DNA from: an uncultured Bacteroidales bacterium
Lineage (GTDB): Bacteria > Bacteroidota > Bacteroidia > Bacteroidales > UBA932
Assembly (NCBI GenBank): GCA_944326325.1
Contig: CALVDQ010000005.1
Location: 1 to 64,000, forward strand
Direction of reading: 5' to 3'
DNA: 64,000 nucleotides
The notes under the pieces were generated by a model. That model ran no database searches, was not told the origin of the DNA, and worked only from the letters and a program-made list of their open reading frames with translations. Below, in pieces: positions 35,621 through 44,668 of this stretch. A program made the translations under genes and the position numbers. The first letter of the stretch is position 1. Each line of letters starts with the position of its first letter.

Positions 35621-37639
35621 TCAATTCTCATCTTCACAATATTTTTTTATCACACTATAGGCGTCCGATACGCCGAGTTCGCCTGCCCGCGACAGGTCTA
35701 TACAACCTTTTTCCCTGTCTTTCAGATAGATGAGGACAAGACCCCTGTTGAAATAGGCATCACCCATGTACGGATACAGCTCTATGGCCCGGGTGTAGCT
35801 GTCGATCGAATTGATGTGCTCGGCAGACAGGCAGTACAGGTTTCCGAGATTGAAGTGCAGGTATGGCAGATCCGGTACAATCCCGATGGCGGACTTCATG
35901 TCCTCTATCGCCTCCGAATAATCGTACTGGTGCGTAATCTGGTCCCTGACCCTTGCCCTGGTGTTTCCGGAATCATCCATGGTAAGTACCTGCACATTGC
36001 TCTCTATGGACGATATGAACTCTATCATCTGCGCCCTCAGCACAGCCCTGTTCATGTAATAGAAAGCCTTGTAATACCTGCCGAGCCCGGATCCGTCCGG
36101 AGCGTCAACCGCCTTGTCGTAATACCCCAGGGCCGAATTGTACTGCCGGCTGTCGCTTTCGTACAGTGCACGGCAGAAACTGTTCATCGCATCATCCCTG
36201 TCATCTCCGTAAAGGATCTGTTCGGCCTCCGCAAGGATACGGCTTTCAACCGTCATCGTATCGGAGCTCGTCAGTACCATCCCGACCGGTGCGGCATCCA
36301 TGAAACGTTGTACGAGAGGGTTCTCGTACCTGTGCTCCAGGGCATACTGCACATCCGTCTTCCGCTCCGCAAGCTGGAACCGGTAGAGCGGTCTCAGCCG
36401 TACGTCTATATCCCTGTGCTGAAGAAGTTCATCGTTGAAATCCTTCTGGGCGAACTCGGCATCCAGGGCCAGGAGGGCATTGTATTTCTTGGTAGTATCC
36501 GCGAACGAAGCCTCTCCGGCGTCATTCTTCCTCCGGTATTCCTGCACTTTTTCCTGGGCCGTATCATAATCTTCCTTGGACGAGGCATAGTCTCCGAGCA
36601 TATTCTTCACGTATGCCCTGTTCATATAGGCCTTGGCAAAGTCCGGATACAGGCTGATCGCCTTGTCATAATCCTCGAGAGCATCCCGGTACCGGCCCAT
36701 CTCGATGAAAATGGAAGCCCGGTTGAAATATGCAAGCACGTTTTCGGGATTTATATTCAACACCCTGTCCATATCCGACAAGGCAGCCTCGTATTCCCCT
36801 ACCTGGGCGTTGATGAGTCCGCGGTTGTACAGGGTCAGGGCATTGCCAGGTTCATCCCTGAGCACCCGGTTAAGATCAGCCATGGCCTTGATATAGTCCT
36901 GGGTCTCGTAATACATTATAGCCCGGTTGAAATAAGCGAAAGTATTGGACGTATCCAGTTCTATGGCTCTGTCCATATCTGAAATGGCATCCTTGTAATC
37001 CTGGCGTGCAGCATACACCCTTCCCCTGCGGATATAGCCCTCCGGGTCAAACCTGTCCAGCTTAATGGCCTTGTTGTAGTCATCAAGCGCCTTTACAGTA
37101 TCTTTCAGGAAAAGGTAGCAGGCTCCCCTGTTCAGATAAGCGGACGGGTCTTTCGGCTCTTTCCTGATATATCGGTTGAAATCCGACACTGCATTGTCGA
37201 ACTGTTGGGAAAGGAAATAGGTGACACCCCGGCTGAAATACAGTCCGACAAAGCCCGGCCGGAGACTGATGGCCTTTTCGAAATCATCCAAGGCCTCCTC
37301 GTATTTTCCGGCACGGCTTGAAGTTATCGCCCGGTAATGGTATCCGGAAGTAAACACCGGATTCAGTCTCACCGACGTATCGAAATCGCCATGCGCCCCC
37401 CTGACATCCCCGAGATTGTATTTGGCGATGCCGCGGAAGAAGTACGTCAGATAGTTGGTCGAATCGATGGAAGCAAGGATATTGAAATTCTCGATGGCTT
37501 CGGCATATTTCCCGTCGATTATCGCCTGCCGTCCCCTGAAAAAGAAGACATTGGTGTCATATTGCGCAAAAGCGTCCGTCCCCCAGAGAAAGAGGGCCGT
37601 TATCACGACTGCAAATATTTTCCGGACAATACCAGACAC
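35621..37639 (-). CDS. Secreted tetratricopeptide-repeat protein
   Basis: This protein of 672 residues has a signal peptide (to about DAFAQ) and at least ten TPR units, for example YFFRGIAKYNLGDVRGAHGD, AYFNRAIMYYETQDYIKAMA and AYFNRASIFIEMGRYRDALE. A less regular stretch at about 380-520 is followed by further TPRs at the C-terminus. It is probably a periplasmic scaffold. No ATG fits: the frame opens with TTG at 37687, which lies upstream of the predicted transcription start near 37678, so GTG 37639 at the head of the signal peptide is preferred. Partner unknown. Confidence 0.82.
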   Translation of the reverse strand: MSGIVRKIFAVVITALFLWGTDAFAQYDTNVFFFRGRQAIIDGKYAEAIENFNILASIDSTNYLTYFFRGIAKYNLGDVRGAHGDFDTSVRLNPVFTSGYHYRAITSSRAGKYEEALDDFEKAISLRPGFVGLYFSRGVTYFLSQQFDNAVSDFNRYIRKEPKDPSAYLNRGACYLFLKDTVKALDDYNKAIKLDRFDPEGYIRRGRVYAARQDYKDAISDMDRAIELDTSNTFAYFNRAIMYYETQDYIKAMADLNRVLRDEPGNALTLYNRGLINAQVGEYEAALSDMDRVLNINPENVLAYFNRASIFIEMGRYRDALEDYDKAISLYPDFAKAYMNRAYVKNMLGDYASSKEDYDTAQEKVQEYRRKNDAGEASFADTTKKYNALLALDAEFAQKDFNDELLQHRDIDVRLRPLYRFQLAERKTDVQYALEHRYENPLVQRFMDAAPVGMVLTSSDTMTVESRILAEAEQILYGDDRDDAMNSFCRALYESDSRQYNSALGYYDKAVDAPDGSGLGRYYKAFYYMNRAVLRAQMIEFISSIESNVQVLTMDDSGNTRARVRDQITHQYDYSEAIEDMKSAIGIVPDLPYLHFNLGNLYCLSAEHINSIDSYTRAIELYPYMGDAYFNRGLVLIYLKDREKGCIDLSRAGELGVSDAYSVIKKYCEDEN

Positions 37640-37653
37640 TGTAAAAAATTTCC

Positions 37654-37692
37654 TAATTTTGTCCGCCTGAAAACGGACGGACGACAAAGATA
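37654..37692. promoter_or_regulatory. Divergent promoter pair for the TPR and M28-like genes
   Basis: Plus strand TAATTTTG (37654-37661) would start RNA near 37668 for the M28-like gene at 37722. Minus strand TATCTTTG (37685-37692), with TTTG at 37715-37718 spaced 22 nt away, would start RNA near 37678 for the TPR gene. The two face each other across a GTCCG/CGGAC repeat. Confidence 0.5.
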
Positions 37693-37721
37693 ATCATTTA
37701 TCGTGCCTTAAAAACAAAAAA

Positions 37722-38741
37722 ATGGATAAAATCAGGACAGTATATATCATAATATCATCCATATTGTTGTTTTTCAACGGTAGCACGATGATGCGCTCGC
37801 AGAATCTGTGGATTGCAAACGATACCGCATCCCACAATCTCGTATGGGAGGAAAAGCTCCGGAAAAGGATAGCCTTCCTCTCCGACACGCTTTGCGAGGG
37901 GCGTGCTACCGGGACAAGGGGAGGAAGCGAGGCTGCGTTCTGGATAGCAGGAAGATTCAGGGACACGGGGCTGCTGCCTTTCGGCGGGACATACGCAAAG
38001 CATGTCTTCGCCGGCCAGGGACTTGTCGGACACAATGTCATTGGAATGCTGCCCGGTTCGCTGACCAGGCCGTGCGACTCATATATTATAATAGGGGCAC
38101 ATTACGACCATCTCGGTATTCTCGGAGAGAAGATGTACCCCGGAGCCGACAACAACGCTTCAGGAGTCGCCGCCATGCTGAATCTTGCCGAGATGTTCGC
38201 CTCCATGAGGAAAGCAGGGAGGATATACGGGAAGAACATAATCTTCGTTGCTTTCGACGCCAAGGAGATGAACATGGCCGGCTCGGAAGCCCTGTGGAGA
38301 ATGATTGAAAACGGGGAGCTGGAGGATCCGCTTTCAGGAAAGACTGTCACCAGGGACAAAATCCATGTCATGGCAAACATCGAGCAGATCGGGAGTTCCC
38401 TCGCCCCGCTTGACTCCGGCAGGAAAGACTATCTCATCGCTTTGGGGCTCGGCACCTTGCCTTCCGAAAACAGAGACCTGCTGTCTCAGTGCAACCGTTT
38501 CTACGATATCCACCTCGAGCTGTCCGACAGCTATTATGGAAGCGAGAAGTTCACCGAGGTGTTCTACAATATTTCCGACCAGAAAGTCTTTGCCGACAAC
38601 GGAATCCCGGCGGTCTTCTTCACTTCGGGGATTACCCTGAACACGTTCAAGACCTACGACACCGTCTCTACCCTGGATCTCGGGGTTCTCCGGAAAAGAA
38701 TAATCCTGATATTCCACTGGGCCGAAAAACTGATGAAATAG
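37722..38741 (+). CDS. M28-family peptidase-like protein with altered active site
   Basis: This 339-residue secreted protein has an N-terminal hydrophobic segment (about 8-20). The M28 aminopeptidase fold is clear: GAHYDHLG (H127) and GADNNASGVA (D143) are the first two zinc ligands. The usual EE pair reads KE (K181, E182), so the general-base glutamate is missing. The usual Asp ligand is E221 (NIEQIGS), and the last His ligand appears as K310 (TFKTYDTVSTLD). Peptidase activity is therefore doubtful; it may bind rather than cut, or use another metal arrangement. It is divergent from the TPR gene and convergent with a glycosyltransferase. Confidence 0.8.
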   Translation: MDKIRTVYIIISSILLFFNGSTMMRSQNLWIANDTASHNLVWEEKLRKRIAFLSDTLCEGRATGTRGGSEAAFWIAGRFRDTGLLPFGGTYAKHVFAGQGLVGHNVIGMLPGSLTRPCDSYIIIGAHYDHLGILGEKMYPGADNNASGVAAMLNLAEMFASMRKAGRIYGKNIIFVAFDAKEMNMAGSEALWRMIENGELEDPLSGKTVTRDKIHVMANIEQIGSSLAPLDSGRKDYLIALGLGTLPSENRDLLSQCNRFYDIHLELSDSYYGSEKFTEVFYNISDQKVFADNGIPAVFFTSGITLNTFKTYDTVSTLDLGVLRKRIILIFHWAEKLMK

Positions 38742-38761
38742 GAGTACATCCACGCCCGTTC

Positions 38762-39808
38762 TCACAAAACGGACAAAAGATCGTTGTATATCTCAATATA
38801 CCTCCTCGCCGTCCTCTCCCAAGAAAAACTCAACGCATGCTGCTTCATCAACTCCTTGTCCACTCCACCGTTTTCAAATAGCCGAAGACCGTTTCGGAAC
38901 TGCTCGACCATGACTTCAGGCTCGAAATCGTGATCGAAATAGAAGACGTGGTTTCCTCCTATTTCAGGGAGGGAAGTCCTGTCGGAAAGGAAAACGGGTT
39001 TCTGATAATACATGGCCTCTATTACAGGAAGGCCGAAGCCTTCGGCGACAGAAGGAAAGAGGAATGCCGAACAGTTCTTTATGTACCAGTATTTTACAGA
39101 ATCCGTAACAGGGCCTATGATGGAAACCCTGTCCTGCACGCCGAAATTGGCTGCCTCTTCCATGATTTTCTTTTCGTAGGAAGACTTGTTTCCGGCAATG
39201 ATAAGTTTGTAGTCATTGTCTTTCAACAGGACCGGAAGGACATGGAAATTCTTTTTGGGAAGAACTGTCCCGACGGAGAAAAGGAATTTTCCTTCAGGCC
39301 TGGATACGGGCGGCACAATGTCCCCGTCAAAATGGTTGAGACCATTGTAGACGACTTCGACAGGTTTGCCTTTGAGATTGATGTTGTCCATCAGATCCCG
39401 TCTGGTACTTTCGGATATGGCCACAATGTAATCCGCCCGGTCTATGTGCCTCTGCAGGGCGGAAAGATATCTGCTATGTTTCTTGATTGGCTTCTCGTAA
39501 AGGAAATTGAGGTCATGGACGGTCAAGACCTGTTTCACACCTTTAGGAGGGATATAGGAAGTCTGCTGATGTGCCGAGTGCCAGACCTTCACCGACGGAT
39601 TGCAGAAGATGTGCAGCTTGTCCGTGAGAAGGACCTTCCTGTATTTCACACCGTCCCCCCAGTGCCCGCAGAACTTTCCAGGGACATATACGCATAACGT
39701 GCTCCGCAATGTATTGCGTTGTCTCACAAGACATGAGGCAACATTTTCGCAGAACACGGAAAGTCCCGTATTCGGGTGTTTCATCCTTTCACAGTCAAAG
39801 ACTACCAT
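38762..39808 (-). CDS. Glycosyltransferase family 4 (GT-B) protein
   Basis: This 348-residue cytoplasmic or membrane-associated transferase adds a sugar from a nucleotide donor. It opens MVVFDCERMKHPNTGLSVF, a start shared with two other genes here (42000 and 46751). The donor-binding half has FSVGTVLPKKNFHVLP and the EX7E motif EGFGLPVIEA, followed by SDRTSLPEIGG. Sugar and acceptor are unknown. It has its own -7 box at 39830-39837 and begins the transferase island. Confidence 0.9.
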   Translation of the reverse strand: MVVFDCERMKHPNTGLSVFCENVASCLVRQRNTLRSTLCVYVPGKFCGHWGDGVKYRKVLLTDKLHIFCNPSVKVWHSAHQQTSYIPPKGVKQVLTVHDLNFLYEKPIKKHSRYLSALQRHIDRADYIVAISESTRRDLMDNINLKGKPVEVVYNGLNHFDGDIVPPVSRPEGKFLFSVGTVLPKKNFHVLPVLLKDNDYKLIIAGNKSSYEKKIMEEAANFGVQDRVSIIGPVTDSVKYWYIKNCSAFLFPSVAEGFGLPVIEAMYYQKPVFLSDRTSLPEIGGNHVFYFDHDFEPEVMVEQFRNGLRLFENGGVDKELMKQHALSFSWERTARRYIEIYNDLLSVL

Positions 39809-39829
39809 AGATAAAGTTTTGATCAGTTA

Positions 39830-39837
39830 CAAATGTA
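39830..39837 (-). promoter_or_regulatory. -7 box for the GT4 gene at 38762-39808
   Basis: Minus-strand TACATTTG matches TAnnTTTG, 22 bases before the ATG, predicting a start near 39823. No exact -33 TTTG lies at the usual spacing. Confidence 0.5.
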
Positions 39838-39881
39838 AGGAAATTTTATCAGGAATAAATCAATTCATCGGAATAAGACAA

Positions 39882-41879
39882 TCAAAACCGGTATTTCTTC
39901 CATAATTTCCGCCGCCTGTATTTCAGATTCATTTTCAGGTTGAACCATCTGCCATGCTTCTGGCGTCTCCAGGGAAGTCCGTTGTCCGGGACTCTTATCC
40001 CGCAAGTATAATACAAGCTCAAGCGCGGGAAAATGACATTGCGGACGTATCCTTTCCTGAAAAACCGGAATATCTCACGGACAGACAGCCGGCGTACAAG
40101 ACTGTAGGAATCCTGCATATCCGGGAAAGTGTCAAGCTCCGCAAGGAAGGAATAGTCCAGCCTGCACCTGATATTATTGTAGATATCGAGATAAGTGCCT
40201 CCCCAGAACCGCATCGCTTCCGGACTGAAACTGCCCAGGCCTCCCTCGAAGACATACCTGGCCACAGTCCTGATAACTTCTGTCCGCATCTTTGCCTGCC
40301 GGATTTCTCCGGGACCGGGACCAGACCCGAATACAGGATAAACCTTTCCGGACTTTTCCTCATACCCGATGGTTGTCGGATGGGAAGCTGACGAGAAATA
40401 ATGCTCGAACAACCCCGGTGGACACGCCTTTAGCAGGCTGCTTCCATAATAGCACATATAATCACCGTACTTGGGTGGTAGCATATCCACACTGCAGCCA
40501 AAATAGAACCCGTAGCATCCTGACATACCTTCCCTTTTCAATATCCTGTTCATTATCAATCTTGAAGATCCGACCCATCCGACGTCCACCGTAGCGGACG
40601 GCATCTTCCCCTCCCCGAGGCCTTCCTGAATAAAATATGCTTTCAGCAGTCTTCTCTCCGCAGCGGCAGATTCGAGTATCTTCTTCTTCACCCGCGGTAT
40701 CTCCAGTGCCTTGAAAAAAATATCTTCCTGCTCCCTGGAGGTAAATTTATCGAAATTCACGACAGAACAGAATTCCGGCCCCAATTCCTCCCTCGTCGTC
40801 CTGAGCATATAAAGGAGCCTTTTGACAGTATAGCCATACCAGAGCAACGGATAGAAAGACTCCGGATTGAATCCGCATGACCCATAGAACTCTTCCCGGG
40901 ACAAAGTGTAAAGAGACGGGAGAAACAGGGCGAACCTCGACACATACAGGTACCTCAGTTCAATGCCAGGATAAGCGGGGGATAACTCTTCCGCTATCTC
41001 CTTCAGCATATACCCGTCCCTGGCAAGAAAATACAGCCGCTTTATCCCTTTTTCACTCGCTTTCCTGAATATCCACTCAACATACGGGATGTATGATGAA
41101 GCTATCAGGTCCACTGCCCCGGAAATTTCCGGGGCATCTCCCGAAACAAGCCGCGCCGCCCTCTGCATGCCGGCAAGGACCGAACAGTCATGGAAATAAG
41201 GCTGGCTCATGGATACAGACCGGAAGTAGTCCTCGGAAGCGGAACTGCAGGTATCCACCAGCACAGGCCTTATACCACGGCGTGCAGACATACGGATATC
41301 GCTGAAGGTATTGTCTCCATAATGGACCCAGTCTTCCAGAGGCCCTTCCTTGTCTTTCACTATGTCGAACAGACGCCCGCAGGCCTTGGTCGCATCATAC
41401 TCGTTAGATACATATACCTCGTCCCCGGGATCTGCACAGCCTTCCCTCACAAGCACCTCCTTCAGAAAGGCACCGTCAAGGTACATATCCGAGATAAAGA
41501 CAATACTGAAGCCTGCTTTCCTCCTGGCGGCTATCTCATTCCGGACAGACAGGTTCGCCACAAGGTTGTCGGCCTCGGTCCGCTTCTCGAGTGCCATGGC
41601 CGCTGCCACATCCATTCCTTCTGGCAAAGTCCCTGCATCAAGGCTTCCATAGATATCCTCCAGTGTCACATTTTCCTTTCCGAGCCTGTATACGGCATCG
41701 TTTTCTGCGCGGGACCTCCACAGGAAAAAAGCTTCCCTGACTTCAGGGGCTTCTTCCCGGCTTCCGTAGATTCTTCTGGAAAGCAGATAGAAAATATTTT
41801 CCGGACTACCGCATTTCCTTATCAGGACCGTATCAAATATGTCGAACGAAGCCAACTTTTTCTTTTTTATCTGTTCCAT
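39882..41879 (-). CDS. Bipartite HAD-superfamily protein (COG5610-type) of polysaccharide clusters
   Basis: This 665-residue protein has no signal peptide. The N-terminal half (1-225) is a HAD fold: motif I SFDIFDTVLIR (D13), motif II FISDMYLDG, motif IV HYGDNTFSDI. Motif I reads D-I-F-D-T, so the usual second aspartate of DxD is phenylalanine, which argues against an ordinary phosphatase. The C-terminal half (about 245-665) has FLARDGYMLKEIAEEL and TVDVGWVGSSRLIMNRIL, conserved in COG5610 proteins found among surface-polysaccharide genes, and a very basic tail (LKYRRRKLWKKYRF). Its biochemical role is not established; modification of a glycan intermediate is an inference. Confidence 0.75.
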   Translation of the reverse strand: MEQIKKKKLASFDIFDTVLIRKCGSPENIFYLLSRRIYGSREEAPEVREAFFLWRSRAENDAVYRLGKENVTLEDIYGSLDAGTLPEGMDVAAAMALEKRTEADNLVANLSVRNEIAARRKAGFSIVFISDMYLDGAFLKEVLVREGCADPGDEVYVSNEYDATKACGRLFDIVKDKEGPLEDWVHYGDNTFSDIRMSARRGIRPVLVDTCSSASEDYFRSVSMSQPYFHDCSVLAGMQRAARLVSGDAPEISGAVDLIASSYIPYVEWIFRKASEKGIKRLYFLARDGYMLKEIAEELSPAYPGIELRYLYVSRFALFLPSLYTLSREEFYGSCGFNPESFYPLLWYGYTVKRLLYMLRTTREELGPEFCSVVNFDKFTSREQEDIFFKALEIPRVKKKILESAAAERRLLKAYFIQEGLGEGKMPSATVDVGWVGSSRLIMNRILKREGMSGCYGFYFGCSVDMLPPKYGDYMCYYGSSLLKACPPGLFEHYFSSASHPTTIGYEEKSGKVYPVFGSGPGPGEIRQAKMRTEVIRTVARYVFEGGLGSFSPEAMRFWGGTYLDIYNNIRCRLDYSFLAELDTFPDMQDSYSLVRRLSVREIFRFFRKGYVRNVIFPRLSLYYTCGIRVPDNGLPWRRQKHGRWFNLKMNLKYRRRKLWKKYRF

Positions 41880-41965
41880 ATTACCATACCCAAAAAATAC
41901 CGGCAGTAAAGATATCGCAATTATCAGAAACTATTGAATTATTTCCAATATAAAAACTGTTTCCA

Positions 41966-41973
41966 TATCTTTG
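41966..41973 (+). promoter_or_regulatory. -7 box upstream of the truncated transferase
   Basis: TATCTTTG matches TAnnTTTG and predicts a transcript start near 41980, 20 bases before ATG 42000. It would serve the fragment and the two coupled transferases behind it. The rest of 41880-41999 shows no other feature. Confidence 0.5.
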
Positions 41974-41999
41974 CAAGATAATTATCCCCTGAAATTTTT

Positions 42000-42182
42000 A
42001 TGGCAATCTTCGACTGTAAACGACTGAAAGTCCCTGATACCGGGATATACGATTTCTGCGGGAAACTTGCTGCGGAAATATCTAAGTCGGTGTCGGAAGA
42101 CACGGGACTGGAAGTTTTCCTGAAGAAAGGCGTTCGCAGCCGGTCGATAAGATATCGAATTATGCAGACAACTCTCAAATGA
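42000..42182 (+). pseudogene. N-terminal fragment of a GT4 glycosyltransferase
   Basis: This 60-codon frame opens MAIFDCKRLKVPDTGIYDF, the same start as the intact GT4 proteins at 38762-39808 and 46751-47806. It keeps the similarity to about residue 44 (VFLKKG), then diverges into a short unrelated tail and stops. The remaining 290 or so residues of a transferase are absent, so it is the remnant of a deletion. It retains a promoter and an ATGA overlap with the next gene, so it may now act only as a leader that couples translation. Confidence 0.75.
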
Positions 42183-43396
42183 CGTACATGATGGCTGAAA
42201 AAATCAGGAACATAGCGTTCGTCCACGGGGACTTTCCTTTTGGCGGAGCAGAGAAAGTAACGCTTGACATAGCGGAGTACCTGGCCCCGATGGGGTATAG
42301 GGTATATATCTTCACTACAGGATTCAGGAAAGAGCGGATGCCGGCGGGAAAGGAATACCAGGTCGAAATACTGGCCCTCCCCCAGAAAGATGTTGTGAAG
42401 TCCCGTGCAGACGCCTCATATATCTGCGGGAAGATAAAGGAACTGGACATCAAGGTTCTGGTCCTGGTAGCCAAAAGGCTGAAGCATATAGACCTTATAC
42501 GCGACACCGGAGTAAGGACAGTGTATGCCCACCACAACATGCCGTTCCACGAAGCCCGGGCATACATCGACAGGGCATGGATAAAAGGACAGCGATCTCC
42601 GCTGCGGCACCTCGAATGGCTGCTGATCTCATATCCGAAATATGTACTGTTCGGACAGGCGAAGAAACGCGAATTCAGGTTCTACCGGGAATCTTACGAT
42701 GAATGCGACCGCTACGTGATGCTCTGTGACGAGTATAAGGATGAAATAGTCAGGAGGCTCGGCCTGGATCCCTCCGTCAACAAGCTCAGGGTAATAGAGA
42801 ACTACCAGACCCTTCCGGACAGGATCTGCTACGACAAAGAGAACATAATCCTGTACACAGGCAGGCTTTCATACGCGGACAAGCGGCTTGACAGGCTCAT
42901 AGATGCATGGTCTCTGATATACGGCAAGCTTCCGGACTGGAAGGTGCTCATCGTAGGGGACGGGAAGGAAAAGAAGAACCTTGAAAAGAAGATCAGGAAA
43001 GCTGGACTGCCGCGGATCAGCCTGGAAGGCTTCTCAAACGACCCGGGGAAATACTATGAAAAAGCTTCCATCCTCGCCCTTGTGTCGACCTACGAAGGAT
43101 GGCCTCTGAGCATGACAGAAGCACAGGCGAACGGAGTGATACCGGTAGTTTTCGGAAGTTTTGCCGCAGCAAGGCACATACTCGGGGAAAACGGCGAATA
43201 CGGTTTCATCGTGGAGCCGTTCGACATAGAGGCTTACGCCGAAACCTTGTACAAAGTTGCGACAATGCCTGAAAACGAGAGTATGGACATGAGAAAACGG
43301 ATTACCGAAAAGGTCAGGACAGTCCATACCATGGAATCTGTAGGCGAAAAATGGAAGCAGCTTTTCGATTCTCTTATAGACAATCCGGGAAAATGA
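42179..43396 (+). CDS. Glycosyltransferase family 4 (GT-B) protein
   Basis: This 405-residue transferase has an N-terminal IAFVHGDFPFGGAEKVTLDIAEYL segment (residues about 12-35), with the Gly-Gly turn of GT4 acceptor domains. The donor domain has NIILYTGRLSYADKRLDRLI, LIVGDGKEKKNLEK and the E-x7-E-like STYEGWPLSMTEAQANG. It uses a nucleotide-sugar donor; specificity is unknown. Its start overlaps the fragment stop and its stop overlaps the next transferase start (both ATGA), so three frames are translated in sequence. Confidence 0.9.
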   Translation: MTYMMAEKIRNIAFVHGDFPFGGAEKVTLDIAEYLAPMGYRVYIFTTGFRKERMPAGKEYQVEILALPQKDVVKSRADASYICGKIKELDIKVLVLVAKRLKHIDLIRDTGVRTVYAHHNMPFHEARAYIDRAWIKGQRSPLRHLEWLLISYPKYVLFGQAKKREFRFYRESYDECDRYVMLCDEYKDEIVRRLGLDPSVNKLRVIENYQTLPDRICYDKENIILYTGRLSYADKRLDRLIDAWSLIYGKLPDWKVLIVGDGKEKKNLEKKIRKAGLPRISLEGFSNDPGKYYEKASILALVSTYEGWPLSMTEAQANGVIPVVFGSFAAARHILGENGEYGFIVEPFDIEAYAETLYKVATMPENESMDMRKRITEKVRTVHTMESVGEKWKQLFDSLIDNPGK

Positions 43397-44646
43397 AGGA
43401 GAAGATAGCATTTGTCGCGGCAAGATACGGCAAGGAAATAAACGGAGGGGCGGAACAGCATTGCAGGATGCTTGCGGAAAGGCTTGTGGGGCAGTATGAT
43501 GTAGAGGTGCTGACCACTTGCCTGAAAAACTATAGGGACGGCAGCAGCGGGTTCCCCGAAGGCGAAGAAATGCTGGAAGGCGTGCTCGTCAGAAGGTTTG
43601 CCACAGTCCCGGTCACTCCTGGACAGGAGCGCAGATATGCCCGCAGGGCGAAAGGCTGGAGACGCTTCAGGCACCTGCTGTACAGGATAAAAGTGCTGCC
43701 TGCGTTATCTTCTGTCATCAAGGTATGGAGACCGGGGCTGAAGCAGGACATCGAGTCCTTGAGACACAGCCTTTTCTACTCCCCTGGGATGGTCTCGTTC
43801 ATCCGCGGCAACAAAGACAGCTACAAGGCATTCATCGTGTTTACCGTGGACTACGCCCCGTTCTACTTTACGGCGGTGGAGGCCGGAGAAAAGACCATTG
43901 CTGTCCCGACCCTGCACAATGCAAAGGTATCGTTCCGTCCGGCACTTACAGAAGCATTCAGCAGGATAAGGTACACAGGGTTCAACACCCCTGCAGAGCA
44001 GAAGCTCGGGAAACGGATTTTCGGGGCTGCGCTCGGGGATTCCGGGATCATCGGATGCGGGATAGAAACTCCTGAACCGGCGCTCTGGGAAGATGTCAAA
44101 AAGAAATATTCTCTCCCTGACAGGTATCTGCTCTATATCGGAAGGGTGGACGGCAGCAAGACAGGCAGGATATTGTCGTACTATGGAGAATACCGCAGGT
44201 CAGGAGATCCGGCACCCCTCCCTCTTGTCCTCGCCGGAGGCATCTACGACCGTCCGGAAGACATGGACGGCATCATCCTGACAGGCTATGTCAGCGAGGA
44301 GGAGAAACGCAGCATCCTGCAGCACGCTTCCCTGTTCATCAACCCGTCCTACTACGAAAGCCTTTCCCTTGTCGTCCTCGAAGCACTGAACGACAGTGTC
44401 CCTGTACTCGTAAACGGGCACTGCGAAGTCCTCAGGGAACATTGCGAAAGGAGCGGAGGAGCCCTCCACTATTACATGGACGGAAGAAGCTTCACCGATG
44501 AGATCCGCAGCATCACCGGCTCCCCGGAACTGCAGAAGTCAATGGCAGCCCTCGGCAAGGAATACTTCGGGAAGAACTACAGCTGGACCCCGGTGATGGA
44601 GCGGCTCACCGCTGCGATACGGGAAGTTTCCGGCAGCCGGGCATAA
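43393..44646 (+). CDS. Glycosyltransferase family 4 (GT-B) protein
   Basis: This protein of 417 residues begins MKEKIAFVAARYGKEINGG, followed by GAEQHCRMLAERL, as in many GT4 proteins of polysaccharide clusters. The donor half carries YLLYIGRVDGSKTGRIL, LVLAGGIYDRPEDMDG, ILTGYVSEEEKRSIL and SYYESLSLVVLEALND (EX7E type). ATG 43393 is chosen because it overlaps the previous stop (ATGA). The reading from 43351 would overlap the upstream gene by 46 bases. It converges on a GT2 gene 22 bases on. Confidence 0.88.
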   Translation: MKEKIAFVAARYGKEINGGAEQHCRMLAERLVGQYDVEVLTTCLKNYRDGSSGFPEGEEMLEGVLVRRFATVPVTPGQERRYARRAKGWRRFRHLLYRIKVLPALSSVIKVWRPGLKQDIESLRHSLFYSPGMVSFIRGNKDSYKAFIVFTVDYAPFYFTAVEAGEKTIAVPTLHNAKVSFRPALTEAFSRIRYTGFNTPAEQKLGKRIFGAALGDSGIIGCGIETPEPALWEDVKKKYSLPDRYLLYIGRVDGSKTGRILSYYGEYRRSGDPAPLPLVLAGGIYDRPEDMDGIILTGYVSEEEKRSILQHASLFINPSYYESLSLVVLEALNDSVPVLVNGHCEVLREHCERSGGALHYYMDGRSFTDEIRSITGSPELQKSMAALGKEYFGKNYSWTPVMERLTAAIREVSGSRA

Positions 44647-44668
44647 CTCTGCGCTGAAATATCTATAG

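Noticed and set aside
34637-36982. 781-codon open frame on the plus strand
   Set aside because: It lies antisense to the metallo-hydrolase and TPR genes, whose motifs are clear. It has no domain and follows their codon pattern as a mirror.
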